Below, piece by piece: positions 21,152 to 30,945 of a DNA stretch of 64,000 bases. Source of the stretch: an uncultured Ruminococcus sp. Its GTDB lineage: Bacteria; Bacillota; Clostridia; Oscillospirales; Ruminococcaceae. A program made the translations under genes and the position numbers. Under the pieces are notes generated by a model, which saw nothing but the letters and a program-made list of their open reading frames with translations, was not told the origin of the DNA and did no database searches. How positions within the stretch are numbered: position 1 is the first letter of the stretch; every line of letters begins with the position of its first letter. The stretch lies in NCBI GenBank assembly GCA_947627275.1, contig CANQVK010000006.1:39455-103454 (forward strand), given 5' to 3'.

Positions 21152-21550
21152 ATGAAATACAAAGTAACACTAAACGGCAAGACTTATGAAGTTGAGGTTG
21201 AGAAGGGAAAGGCTATTCTTCTTGACGAATATGAGGCTCTTGCGCCTGCTCCGGCACAGACTGCTGCGTCTGCACCGGCTGCACAGGCAGCTCCGGCGGC
21301 TGCGCCTGCTGCCGCAGCTCCCGTGAACCTTGCGGCAGGGGAGACTGTTGCTGCTCCCATGCCCGGAAATATTCTCAGAATTGACGTGAAGCAGGGCGAT
21401 ACGGTCAAAGAGGGTCAGATACTTGTTATTCTCGAGGCTATGAAAATGGAAAACGAGATCGTTTCTCCTAAAGACGGCACTGTTGCTCAGGTCGTAACGA
21501 GCAAAGGCGCGGTTGTTGACACAGGCTCTCCGTTAGTCATTATAGCGTAA
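21152..21550 (+). CDS. Biotin carboxyl carrier protein subunit of decarboxylase
   Basis: Biotinylation motif EAMKMENEI; A/P-rich linker. Confidence 0.93.
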   Translation: MKYKVTLNGKTYEVEVEKGKAILLDEYEALAPAPAQTAASAPAAQAAPAAAPAAAAPVNLAAGETVAAPMPGNILRIDVKQGDTVKEGQILVILEAMKMENEIVSPKDGTVAQVVTSKGAVVDTGSPLVIIA

Positions 21551-21562
21551 GGAGGCTGAAAA

Positions 21563-22783
21563 ATGGATATTCTTCAGACCCTTAAAGACCTTTGGGAGGG
21601 TTCGGGTTTTCACAGCTTTTTTGTAAACGGGGGCTGGAAGAACCTTGTAATGATAGTTATTTCATGCGTGCTTCTCTATCTTGGTATCAAGAAGAAATTC
21701 GAGCCGCTTCTTCTCGTAGGCATTGCGTTCGGTTGTTTGCTGGTAAATTTGTCATATTTCGGACCTGAATCCACAGATGCGCTTTATCATCCCGAGCTTT
21801 GGACAAATTTCCTTGACGAAAACAGCGAATATTATCACAGCTACGGTCACATTCTTTCACACGGCGGACTGCTTGATATACTTTACATAGGCGTAAAAGC
21901 CGGTATATATCCATCGCTTATTTTTATGGGCGTTGGCGCAATGACGGACTTCGGACCGCTTATAGCTAACCCTAAGAGCCTGCTTTTGGGTGCGGCAGCT
22001 CAGATGGGAGTATTCCTCGCATTCTTCGGAGCGGCGGCTTCGGGAGTTTTCACAGGCAATCAGGCTGCATCTATCGGTATTATCGGAGGAGCCGACGGTC
22101 CTACCGCTATATTCCTTACAACAAAGCTTTCGCCTGAACTTCTCGGACCTATCGCTATTGCGGCGTATTCATACATGGCTCTTATCCCGTTGATACAGCC
22201 TCCGCTCATGAAGCTCCTCACGACTGAGAAGGAGCGTAAGGTAAAAATGGAGCAGAACAGAGTTGTTTCAAAGACTGAAAAAATCATATTCCCGATAATA
22301 GTTGCTATGTTCGTAATTCTTCTTCTGCCTTCGACAGCTCCCCTTATCGGCTGCCTTATGCTCGGAAATCTGTGGAGAGAGTGCGGCGTTACCGAGAGAC
22401 TTTCAGACACGGTACAGAACGCCCTGATGAACATTGTAACCGTTTTCCTCGGAATTTCGGTTGGTGCGACAACAGCGGCAGACAGCTTCCTTAATCTTAA
22501 GACAGTTCTTATTATTGGTCTTGGACTTACAGCGTTTGCATTTTCAACGGTCGGCGGACTTCTCGTGGGCAAGCTCATGTACGTTCTTACAGGCGGCAAG
22601 GTAAATCCCCTTATCGGCTCGGCAGGCGTATCGGCAGTACCTATGGCAGCCCGTGTTTCTCAAGTTGAGGGACAAAAAGCTAATCCCTCAAACTTCCTTC
22701 TTATGCACGCTATGGGACCGAATGTCGCAGGCGTTATCGGCTCGGCAATTGCAGCCGGATTCCTGCTTGCGGTTTTCGGATGA
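21563..22783 (+). CDS. oadB: Na+-transporting decarboxylase beta subunit
   Basis: Polytopic; GAMTDFGPLIANP, SIGIIGGADGPTAIF, MHAMGPNVAGVIGSA. Confidence 0.95.
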   Translation: MDILQTLKDLWEGSGFHSFFVNGGWKNLVMIVISCVLLYLGIKKKFEPLLLVGIAFGCLLVNLSYFGPESTDALYHPELWTNFLDENSEYYHSYGHILSHGGLLDILYIGVKAGIYPSLIFMGVGAMTDFGPLIANPKSLLLGAAAQMGVFLAFFGAAASGVFTGNQAASIGIIGGADGPTAIFLTTKLSPELLGPIAIAAYSYMALIPLIQPPLMKLLTTEKERKVKMEQNRVVSKTEKIIFPIIVAMFVILLLPSTAPLIGCLMLGNLWRECGVTERLSDTVQNALMNIVTVFLGISVGATTAADSFLNLKTVLIIGLGLTAFAFSTVGGLLVGKLMYVLTGGKVNPLIGSAGVSAVPMAARVSQVEGQKANPSNFLLMHAMGPNVAGVIGSAIAAGFLLAVFG

Positions 22784-22810
22784 TCTAATTTAAATAATTG
22801 TTTTACATAT

Positions 22811-22866
22811 GACCGCGGTTTGTTTCTGCATTTTGAATGTATAAGCAGACTGCGGTCACGTTTTTT
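22811..22866. terminator. Rho-independent terminator of oad operon
   Basis: gaccgcggt ... actgcggtcacgtttttt. Confidence 0.65.
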
Positions 22867-23076
22867 ACGAATTTCGCATCGCGAATACATATGATTTTGT
22901 TTGTTTTTGCCAAACGCCTGCTATGCTCTGAATTAATTGCAATTGCTTCCGATAATAATTTGAACTCGAATATTTGCCTTTAAACAGCTATTTGACATGA
23001 TCCAGCCATGTTAAATCCCGTATGATAAAAAGTTTTGAACATTCTTTGTGCAAATGGTAGTATTTGGATTTTTTGG

Positions 23077-23105
23077 TTGACAAAACTTCAAAGTTGTATT
23101 ATAAT
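23077..23105 (+). promoter_or_regulatory. Consensus sigma-A promoter for the VanY-like gene
   Basis: TTGACA-N17-TATAAT; ~185 nt leader before the ATG at 23293. Confidence 0.7.
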
Positions 23106-23292
23106 AATATATAAGAACGAATGTAATTATTTCCTGCATAAAAAAGATATATCTGCAAGAAATATAATGAATATGGAAGAACAAAGGAATAGCGAGCGGA
23201 AAGGTGTACAAACGGCAAACGGTCATCTGCCGTTAATTTTATCCTTTCTGTAATATATGAATTGTTTACAGAGCAATTCGGAGGATGACAAA

Positions 23293-24234
23293 ATGAAAAA
23301 AATAAAGTTCAGACCAAGCCGTCTCATCGGTGCGATGATAGGAGTGGTCGTGGTGACGTTTGTCAGCGACGCTGTCAGGCGCACGCTTATTGACGTCGAT
23401 CTTGAGGACTGCGTGAAGGATCGTGGCAAGTTTTATCATGCCGATATGATAGATAAGCCTGATGGAGAGATGCTGAAGAATCCGACTGAAAGCGAAGGCG
23501 TGGAAAAACTCGGCAGCAGTCCAAAGGCGTATGGCACAGAAGCTATTTATGTGGGAGCGCTTGTTCCCGCAAATGAGAATATCCCTATATATCGTGACGA
23601 AACATTGCCGTTGGTAAATTTAGCCGATGTAAAAAACGAGTTTTACAGCGTTTTGGGAGAATCTCTGCCGTTGAACGATGAGGCGGCGGAGGCGTTTAAC
23701 TCAATGATGGCAGGCTACGGAAACGCTACTGCGCTTGCCGATTTTGCGGTATATGGAACGGATTCAACGGCAGCGGGAGAGGGTTCGCCCTGCCCTGAGC
23801 TGTACCCCGACTGTGCTTCGGGAAATACCGTTGACGTTGCTCTTTTGGGCTGGGGTTCTGTCATTTCATATGACGGAATGGACGTTGAAGGCTGGGTGGT
23901 CGAGAACTGTTCAAACTACGGTTACATTGTCAGGTATCCTATGGGAAAATCCGATGTAACGGGCGAAAACTACTGCCCGTGGCATTTGAGATATGTCGGT
24001 CAGCCTCATGCGCTTATAATGGCGGCGAATAATTTTTGCCTTGAGGAATATGTTGAGTATCTGAAGCAGTATTCACAGGAAGCTCCGCTTGAAAGCAAAG
24101 TGGGGGAGACTGTATATAAGATATACAGCGTTTCGTCGGCAGGCGACGTTACATATATCGACGCTCCTTTAAAAGGAAATTTCGATGTTTCAGGAGACGG
24201 AAAATCAGGTTACATAGTGACGGTAAGAGAATGA
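23293..24234 (+). CDS. VanY/LAS-fold D,D-carboxypeptidase-like protein, predicted catalytically degenerate
   Basis: YGYIVRYPMGKSDVTGENYCPWHLRYVG matches the VanY C-terminal motif, with Glu to Cys; SxHxxGxAxD region is PDCASGNTVD. Confidence 0.7.
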   Translation: MKKIKFRPSRLIGAMIGVVVVTFVSDAVRRTLIDVDLEDCVKDRGKFYHADMIDKPDGEMLKNPTESEGVEKLGSSPKAYGTEAIYVGALVPANENIPIYRDETLPLVNLADVKNEFYSVLGESLPLNDEAAEAFNSMMAGYGNATALADFAVYGTDSTAAGEGSPCPELYPDCASGNTVDVALLGWGSVISYDGMDVEGWVVENCSNYGYIVRYPMGKSDVTGENYCPWHLRYVGQPHALIMAANNFCLEEYVEYLKQYSQEAPLESKVGETVYKIYSVSSAGDVTYIDAPLKGNFDVSGDGKSGYIVTVRE

Positions 24235-24235
24235 G

Positions 24236-24268
24236 AAAACGGTTCGGGAATTTCCGAGCCGTTTTTGA
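24236..24268. terminator. Rho-independent terminator
   Basis: aaacggttcgggaatttccgagccgttttt. Confidence 0.75.
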
Positions 24269-24310
24269 ATTATCCGAGCTTTCAGCACATATAATTAACC
24301 GGGTGATAAT

Positions 24311-25453
24311 ATGAAAAAAATACTTGCCGGTTTAATAAGTCTTTTAATTATTTCTATTATTGGAAAGCCGTTTTACGCTTTTGCCGATACTGCGGAGGAA
24401 CTGTCGAAGGTTCAGTCGTATATACTTATGGAAGCTTCTACGCAGACTGTTCTGGAGGAAAAGAATTCAAACGTCCGCAGAAATGCAGGATATTTGGGGA
24501 AGCTTATGACGCTGCTGCTGGTAGCGGAGGATATTGAGACAGGAAAGTATCTTATGTCAACGGAGGTAACCGCTTCGTCCTCCGTTACCGATACCAAAGG
24601 TGCTGTGGTCTGGCTTGAAGCTGGCGACACAATGACTGTTGAGGAGCTTTTGAAATCCGTGATAATAGGCAACGCAAATGATGCTGTTACCGTACTTGCC
24701 GAGAAATCGGAACAGACAGTTGAGAAATTTGTTATGCGAATGAACAGCGAAGTTTTTGATCTCGGACTGCGTGATACGTCGTTTTATTCTCCTTACGGAT
24801 ATTATGATGAGAGAGAATATACCACGGCATATGATATGGCAGTTATTTGTTCACGTCTTACAAAATACGAGTTCCTGCGTCCTTATTTCAAAACATGGCG
24901 TGATTTTGTAAAGTCGGGACAGACTGAGCTTGTCAGCGAAAATCGACTTGCAAATACTTTTGAAAATCATATCGGCTTCAAGGCGTGTCATTCCGAGGAA
25001 GCCGGATACTGTATTGCGGAGGGCGGCGTTAATGACAGCGGAAGCTGTTTTATATCGGTGATTCTGGGAGCGGAGGACGAGGACTCGTCCCTCAAAGGAG
25101 CTAAAGGGCTTATACGCAGAGGATTTACGGATTTCAAGGTAACAGCAACTATGTTTCCCGATGAAATGCTCATGCCGATAAAAATTCGAGGCGGATGTGA
25201 TGAAGCAGTGGAAATATCTCTGAGACGACAAAGCAGGCTCGTTGTTCCGAAAGCCGTAGCGGAGCTGAGTACGGCGGTGGTGATACCCGAATATCTGACG
25301 GCTCCCGTGAAGAAAGGGCAGGTCGTTGGCACGGCTGCTTTCTACAGCGAAAAAAATCTTGTGTGCGAGATAGACATAATAGCCAAGGACGATGTCGATA
25401 AACTTTCTCTCAGATATATTGTAAAAAAGTCATTGTTGGAATTACTGAAATAA
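24311..25453 (+). CDS. S11 (PBP5/DacF-like) D-Ala-D-Ala carboxypeptidase homologue, predicted catalytically degenerate
   Basis: Signal peptide and overall S11 layout (NAGYLGKLMT, GNANDAVTVLAE, GFKACHSEEAGYC); all three active-site motifs altered. Confidence 0.75.
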   Translation: MKKILAGLISLLIISIIGKPFYAFADTAEELSKVQSYILMEASTQTVLEEKNSNVRRNAGYLGKLMTLLLVAEDIETGKYLMSTEVTASSSVTDTKGAVVWLEAGDTMTVEELLKSVIIGNANDAVTVLAEKSEQTVEKFVMRMNSEVFDLGLRDTSFYSPYGYYDEREYTTAYDMAVICSRLTKYEFLRPYFKTWRDFVKSGQTELVSENRLANTFENHIGFKACHSEEAGYCIAEGGVNDSGSCFISVILGAEDEDSSLKGAKGLIRRGFTDFKVTATMFPDEMLMPIKIRGGCDEAVEISLRRQSRLVVPKAVAELSTAVVIPEYLTAPVKKGQVVGTAAFYSEKNLVCEIDIIAKDDVDKLSLRYIVKKSLLELLK

Positions 25454-25618
25454 AGCTGTTGAATTTGTGCTTATTTAACAAAAGTTGAGCTAAATATCAA
25501 ATCATGCTTAAATATACTTGAAATATTTTCAAAAATATGTTATTATAATATAGATAATTTTATTGTGCGGTTATGTGCGCTTTGGGCGCTGTCGTACGCA
25601 TATATGGAGGTCTAAACA

Positions 25619-26953
25619 ATGTCATTGAAGCTTAACACAAAATATCTTCGGGATTTTGTAAATGCCGATGAGTTGGCGGGCATAAAGGCTCAGGTAGAGA
25701 CTGCCGCCGATATGTTACACAATAAATCGGGTCTGGGAAATGATTTCCTCGGTTGGTTGACACTTCCGACCGACTACGATAAGGACGAATTTGCTCGCAT
25801 AAAGGCTGCTGCCGAAAAAATCAAGAGCAATTCTGATATACTTATAGTTATTGGTATAGGCGGTTCGTATCTCGGAGCGAGAGCTGCTATAGAGCTTCTC
25901 AGATCGCCTCTTTACAATAATATGAAAAAGGATACTCCCGATATTTATTACGTTGGAAACAGTATAAATCCTACTTATCTCAATGAGATAATCGCACTCT
26001 GCGAGGGAAAGGATTTCTCTGTGAATGTAATTTCAAAGTCGGGTACTACAACTGAGCCGGCTCTTGCTTTCCGTATTTTCAAGAAAATGGTTGAGGAAAA
26101 ATACGGCAAGGAAGAAGCTAAAAACCGTATTTTTGCAACTACGGACAAGGCACGCGGAACTCTTAAGAACCTTTCCGATGCAGAGGGCTATGAAACCTTT
26201 GTTATTCCCGATGACGTCGGAGGACGTTTCTCGGTTCTTACAGCTGTAGGACTTCTTCCGATCGCTGTTGCAGGCTGCGATATCGACGCTCTTATGAGAG
26301 GAGCTGCCAAGGCTCAGGCTGACTTTAACGCCGATTTTGATAATAACGACTGCTACAAGTATGCCGCACTCAGAAATATCCTTTACAGAAAAGGCAAGTC
26401 TGTTGAAATGCTCGTTTCCTATGACCCGAGCTTCGTTATGATGTCCGAATGGTACAAGCAGCTTTTCGGCGAGAGCGAAGGCAAGGATAACAAGGGAATT
26501 TTCCCATCATCGGTTACTTTCTCCACGGATCTTCACTCTATGGGTCAGTATATTCAGGACGGCGCAAGAATCATGTTCGAGACTGTCGTTGATATAAAAA
26601 CTCCCAAGAAAGACCTTTTCCTTGAGGAGGATGCCGAGAACCTTGACGGTCTGAACTTCCTTACGAATCAGAACATGTCTGTTGTGAACAGAAAGGCGTT
26701 TGAGGGTACTGTTCTCGCTCACACTGAGGGCGGTGTTCCGAATATTATTCTTGAGCTTGCCGATACGACTGAGGAGAGCGTTGGATATATGATTTACTTT
26801 TTTGAGAAAGCATGTGCAATATCCGGCTATGTTTTGGGCGTAAATCCGTTCAATCAGCCCGGCGTTGAAAGCTATAAATCCAACATGTTCGCACTTCTCG
26901 GAAAGCCCGGATACGAGGGAGCAAAGGCGGAGCTTGAAGCGAAGCTCGGCTGA
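25619..26953 (+). CDS. pgi: Glucose-6-phosphate isomerase
   Basis: [47 protein letters not shown]. Confidence 0.97.
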   Translation: MSLKLNTKYLRDFVNADELAGIKAQVETAADMLHNKSGLGNDFLGWLTLPTDYDKDEFARIKAAAEKIKSNSDILIVIGIGGSYLGARAAIELLRSPLYNNMKKDTPDIYYVGNSINPTYLNEIIALCEGKDFSVNVISKSGTTTEPALAFRIFKKMVEEKYGKEEAKNRIFATTDKARGTLKNLSDAEGYETFVIPDDVGGRFSVLTAVGLLPIAVAGCDIDALMRGAAKAQADFNADFDNNDCYKYAALRNILYRKGKSVEMLVSYDPSFVMMSEWYKQLFGESEGKDNKGIFPSSVTFSTDLHSMGQYIQDGARIMFETVVDIKTPKKDLFLEEDAENLDGLNFLTNQNMSVVNRKAFEGTVLAHTEGGVPNIILELADTTEESVGYMIYFFEKACAISGYVLGVNPFNQPGVESYKSNMFALLGKPGYEGAKAELEAKLG

Positions 26954-27015
26954 TAAAATGCAATATTCCGAATCAATTAAAAACACTCTGCCGCGTGCAG
27001 GGGAAGGAGAAAAAT

Positions 27016-27423
27016 ATGATTAAGCTTATCACAGGTAAAAAGGGTACAGGAAAGACCAAGATCCTTATTGACAAGATCAACGAAACGGTAAAATCTACAA
27101 ACGGCAATATCGTCTGCATTGAAAAGGGCGATAATATCAGACGTTCTATCAGCTACAAGGTAAGATGGTGCGATGTAGAGCAGTTCGGCATCGAGGGCGT
27201 TGAAGCATTCTATGGCTTTGTTGCTGGTATGCTCGCAGGCAACTACGATATTAAGGATATTTTCGTTGACGGCATCTTCAAGATCGCAGGAAGAGACTAC
27301 GAGGCATTCGGAGCTATGCTCGAAAAGCTGGACAAGCTTACAGGCGAGGATTCTGTTGTTACATTTACTGTTTCCGCTGACGTTGAGGAGCTTTCCGAAA
27401 ACGTTAAGCAGTTTATAAAGTAA
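27016..27423 (+). CDS. Small P-loop protein
   Basis: MIKLITGKKGTGKTKILID Walker A. Confidence 0.6.
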   Translation: MIKLITGKKGTGKTKILIDKINETVKSTNGNIVCIEKGDNIRRSISYKVRWCDVEQFGIEGVEAFYGFVAGMLAGNYDIKDIFVDGIFKIAGRDYEAFGAMLEKLDKLTGEDSVVTFTVSADVEELSENVKQFIK

Positions 27424-27542
27424 GAGTTCGTTTCAGAACAGATAAGCTGTACTGTTGAAAAAAATTCCTGATATGCTATTGACATATGGGAAAAAATAGT
27501 GTATAATATGTTTTGTAATGCTCTAAAGGATTTTAATATAAT

Positions 27543-27998
27543 ATGATAATTAATTTAAAACAGCTTTTCAATATTACGGGCGAATCCAAAGATATTGATT
27601 ACAGCATTGAAGCAGAGGAGTTAGACGGCATTAAAGGCTGCAATTTCAGTACGCCTGTTTCCGTCAAGGGCAGAATATTCAACAGGGCAGGCGTTGTCCA
27701 CTTGAAATATACCTTGACTTTCAATCTGCTCACTGTATGCGATAGGTGCCTGAAAGAACTGGATCTTCCATTTTCTTTCGAGTGTGAACATATTGTTGTT
27801 CCTTCTGTCAGCAACGATAACGATGAGTATATTACTGCTGACGGCGAGAGCATTGAACTGAATGAGATCGCAGTAACCGATCTTCTGCTTCGTTTGCCTA
27901 CAAAAATTCTCTGCAAGGAAGATTGCAGGGGGCTTTGCATGGTGTGCGGCAAGGATTTGAATGAGGGCGACTGTGAACATCAAACGATAGAGTCGTGA
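27543..27998 (+). CDS. DUF177 (YceD-family) protein
   Basis: CDRCLKELDLPF ... LCKEDCRGLCMVCGKDLNEGDC; immediately upstream of rpmF, the conserved arrangement. Confidence 0.9.
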   Translation: MIINLKQLFNITGESKDIDYSIEAEELDGIKGCNFSTPVSVKGRIFNRAGVVHLKYTLTFNLLTVCDRCLKELDLPFSFECEHIVVPSVSNDNDEYITADGESIELNEIAVTDLLLRLPTKILCKEDCRGLCMVCGKDLNEGDCEHQTIES

Positions 27999-28022
27999 GA
28001 CTCATAATAAGGAGGTGCCAAA

Positions 28023-28205
28023 ATGGCTGTACCAAAGAGAAAAACTTCCAAGGCAAGACGTGATAAGAGACGTTCTGCTGTTTGGAAGCTTGATACACCT
28101 GCAATGTCCAAGTGCGATAATTGTGGTGCTTTTAAGGCTCCGCACAAGGTTTGCAAGAACTGCGGATTCTACAAGGGCGTAAAGGTTCTGAATCTGGGAG
28201 AATAA
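28023..28205 (+). CDS. rpmF: 50S ribosomal protein L32
   Basis: MAVPKRKTSKARRDKRRS; zinc-ribbon CDNC...CKNC. Confidence 0.98.
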   Translation: MAVPKRKTSKARRDKRRSAVWKLDTPAMSKCDNCGAFKAPHKVCKNCGFYKGVKVLNLGE

Positions 28206-28290
28206 TTTCAGATACGAGGAGGAGAGGAGGTAACAACTTCTCTCCTTTTTATGTTATTGACTGTTCACTATATAATGAGGGGGAGAAATC

Positions 28291-29586
28291 ACGGTTAAAA
28301 TTAAAAATGTTATAAAAAATTCTCCCGCTTACGAATGCGGCGTTGACTGCGGCGATATGCTTCTGAAGATCAACGGACATTCTATAAAAGACGTTTTGGA
28401 CTATATGTACTATGCAGCCGATACGGACGTTTGCATTACCGTCAGCCGCGGCGGAGAGGAGCTTGAATTTACTGTTCAAAAGGACGAATACGATGATCTC
28501 GGCTTGGAATTTGATACTTTCCTGATGGACAGCAAGCAGCGATGTTCTAACAGGTGCGTTTTCTGCTTTATAGATCAGATGCCGCCAGATATGCGTGAAA
28601 CTCTTTACTTCAAGGACGATGATGCACGGCTTTCTTTTTTACAGGGAAATTATGTCACCCTTACTAACCTGAGTCAGGCTGATATTGATCGGATTATAGC
28701 CATGAAGCTGAATATAAACGTTTCGGTCCATACAACTAATCCCGAACTCCGTGTTAAGATCATGCGCAACAAATATGCAGGCGAAAAGCTTAAATATATT
28801 AAGCAAATGACGGATGCAGGTATAAAGCTGAATTGTCAGATCGTATGCTGTCCCGGTCTGAATGACGGCAATGAACTTCGGCGGACTCTCAGGGATCTGG
28901 GAGAGCTTATGCCGAATATTTCCAGCATGGCGGTCGTACCTGTCGGGATCACAAAGTACAGGCAAAATTTATATCCTCTTAAAATTTTTGACAAGGAAAC
29001 CGCAGGGGAAACCATTGATATTATTGAGGGATTCCAAACAGATTTTTTAGATAAATTCGGTTCGAGAGTCGTATTTCCGTCGGATGAATTTTTTCTTACA
29101 GCGGAACGCGAGCTTCCCGATATGGCGTACTATGAGGATTTTCCGCAATATGAAAACGGCGTGGGTATGCTGAGGTCTATTATTGATGAATTCAGCGATG
29201 CGTTGGAAATTGCGGAATATGACGGCGGAGAACGTCACGTTACTATTGCCACGGGAAGATGCGTATATCCTGTGATAAAACATCTGTCCGACAGTGCGGA
29301 AAAGCGATTTAACGGACTTAAATGCGATGTTGTCCCAATAAGAAACGATTTTTTCGGGGAAACTATCACTGTAACGGGACTTATTACGGCTCAAGACCTT
29401 ATTGCTCAGCTAAAGGGCAGGGATAACGGCACAGAGCTGCTTATTTCTTCGGCAATGCTTATGCAGAATAGTGAGATTTTCCTTGACGATATGACGGTAT
29501 CGGATGTGGAAAATGAACTTAAAATAAAGATCAGAGTTACTCAGAATGACGGATACGAATTGCTTGACGCCATTTTGGGATTATAA
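28291..29586 (+). CDS. DUF512 protein (PDZ + radical-SAM-like, TIGR03279 type), likely with ACG start
   Basis: Reading frame open from 28279; TVKIKNVIKNSPAYECGVDCGDMLLKINGH is PDZ; CSNRCVFCFIDQMP; GGAGG-like gaggggga 5-6 nt before ACG. Confidence 0.85.
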   Translation, partial: TVKIKNVIKNSPAYECGVDCGDMLLKINGHSIKDVLDYMYYAADTDVCITVSRGGEELEFTVQKDEYDDLGLEFDTFLMDSKQRCSNRCVFCFIDQMPPDMRETLYFKDDDARLSFLQGNYVTLTNLSQADIDRIIAMKLNINVSVHTTNPELRVKIMRNKYAGEKLKYIKQMTDAGIKLNCQIVCCPGLNDGNELRRTLRDLGELMPNISSMAVVPVGITKYRQNLYPLKIFDKETAGETIDIIEGFQTDFLDKFGSRVVFPSDEFFLTAERELPDMAYYEDFPQYENGVGMLRSIIDEFSDALEIAEYDGGERHVTIATGRCVYPVIKHLSDSAEKRFNGLKCDVVPIRNDFFGETITVTGLITAQDLIAQLKGRDNGTELLISSAMLMQNSEIFLDDMTVSDVENELKIKIRVTQNDGYELLDAILGL

Positions 29587-29616
29587 CAAAGATACAGAAA
29601 GAAAGGAGAATGCGCA

Positions 29617-30945
29617 ATGTCATTACCGATAGTTGCTGTAGTCGGACGTCCGAACGTTGGAAAGTCCACGCTGTTCAACAAGCTTATCGGTCAGCGGCTG
29701 TCTATTGTTGAGGACACTCCCGGTGTTACAAGGGACAGGATATACTCTAAGTGCGAGTGGCGCGGCAAGGAGTTCATGGTCGTTGATACGGGAGGTATAG
29801 AGCCTGAAAGCAGCGATGTTATCCTTGCTCAGATGCGCAGGCAGTCTCAGCTGGCTATTGAAAAGGCGGACGTTATCATACTTGTGACAGACATACGCTG
29901 CGGCGTTACACCCGACGACTACGCTGTTGCGGAAATGCTTCAGAAAAGCGGAAAGCCCGTAATTCTTTGCGTTAATAAAGTTGACAGCTTAGGAGAACCG
30001 CCTTTGGAACTGTATGAGTTCTATAATCTGGGTTTAGGCGAGCCTTTCCCTGTTTCTTCCGTTCACGGTCACGGCACAGGCGATATGCTGGACGAGGTTT
30101 ATAAGTACCTTCCCGAATCCGATGAACAGCAATATGACGAGGAGTTTATAAAGGTCGCTGTAATAGGCAAGCCGAATGCCGGAAAGTCCTCTCTCATAAA
30201 CAAGATCGCCGGTGAGGAGCGTGTAATAGTTTCAGATATAGCCGGAACTACCCGTGATTCCACGGATACGGTCGTTGAGAACGAGTACGGTAAATTTGTG
30301 TTTATAGATACCGCAGGTATACGCAAAAAGTCAAAAGTGACCGAACGAGTAGAGCATTACAGCGTTCTTCGTGCATATATGGCGATTGATCGTTCGGATG
30401 TGTGCGTTATCATGCTTGACGCAGCCGAGGGTTTTACCGAGCAGGATTCAAAGGTGGCAGGATATGCCCACGAACAGGGAAAAGCCTGCGTTGTTGCGGT
30501 AAATAAGTGGGACTTGGTAGAAAAGGACGACAAGACCATGCAGGAATTCCGCACAAAGCTTGAAAACGATTTCAGCTTTATGTCATACGTTCCGTTTGTA
30601 TTTATATCGGCAAAAACAGGACAGCGTATAAATAAGCTGTACGAACTTATCAAGTACACGAACGATCAGAACAGCATGCGTATTTCAACAGGAATGCTGA
30701 ACGATGTTCTTGCATATGCTACTACAAGGGTACAGCCGCCGTCGGATAAGGGCAGGAGACTGAAAATTTACTATATGACTCAGCCGTCTACAAAACCGCC
30801 GACATTTGTAACGTTTGTCAACAGAGCCGATCTGTTCCATTTTTCATACAGAAGATATATTGAAAATCAAATCCGCTCGACTTTTGGTCTTGAGGGTACG
30901 CCGGTGCGGTTTGTTGTCCGTGAAAGAGGAGGAAACGATAAATAA
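29617..30945 (+). CDS. der: Ribosome biogenesis GTPase Der/EngA
   Basis: Two GTPase domains: GRPNVGKSTLFN and GKPNAGKSSLINK. Confidence 0.98.
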   Translation: MSLPIVAVVGRPNVGKSTLFNKLIGQRLSIVEDTPGVTRDRIYSKCEWRGKEFMVVDTGGIEPESSDVILAQMRRQSQLAIEKADVIILVTDIRCGVTPDDYAVAEMLQKSGKPVILCVNKVDSLGEPPLELYEFYNLGLGEPFPVSSVHGHGTGDMLDEVYKYLPESDEQQYDEEFIKVAVIGKPNAGKSSLINKIAGEERVIVSDIAGTTRDSTDTVVENEYGKFVFIDTAGIRKKSKVTERVEHYSVLRAYMAIDRSDVCVIMLDAAEGFTEQDSKVAGYAHEQGKACVVAVNKWDLVEKDDKTMQEFRTKLENDFSFMSYVPFVFISAKTGQRINKLYELIKYTNDQNSMRISTGMLNDVLAYATTRVQPPSDKGRRLKIYYMTQPSTKPPTFVTFVNRADLFHFSYRRYIENQIRSTFGLEGTPVRFVVRERGGNDK

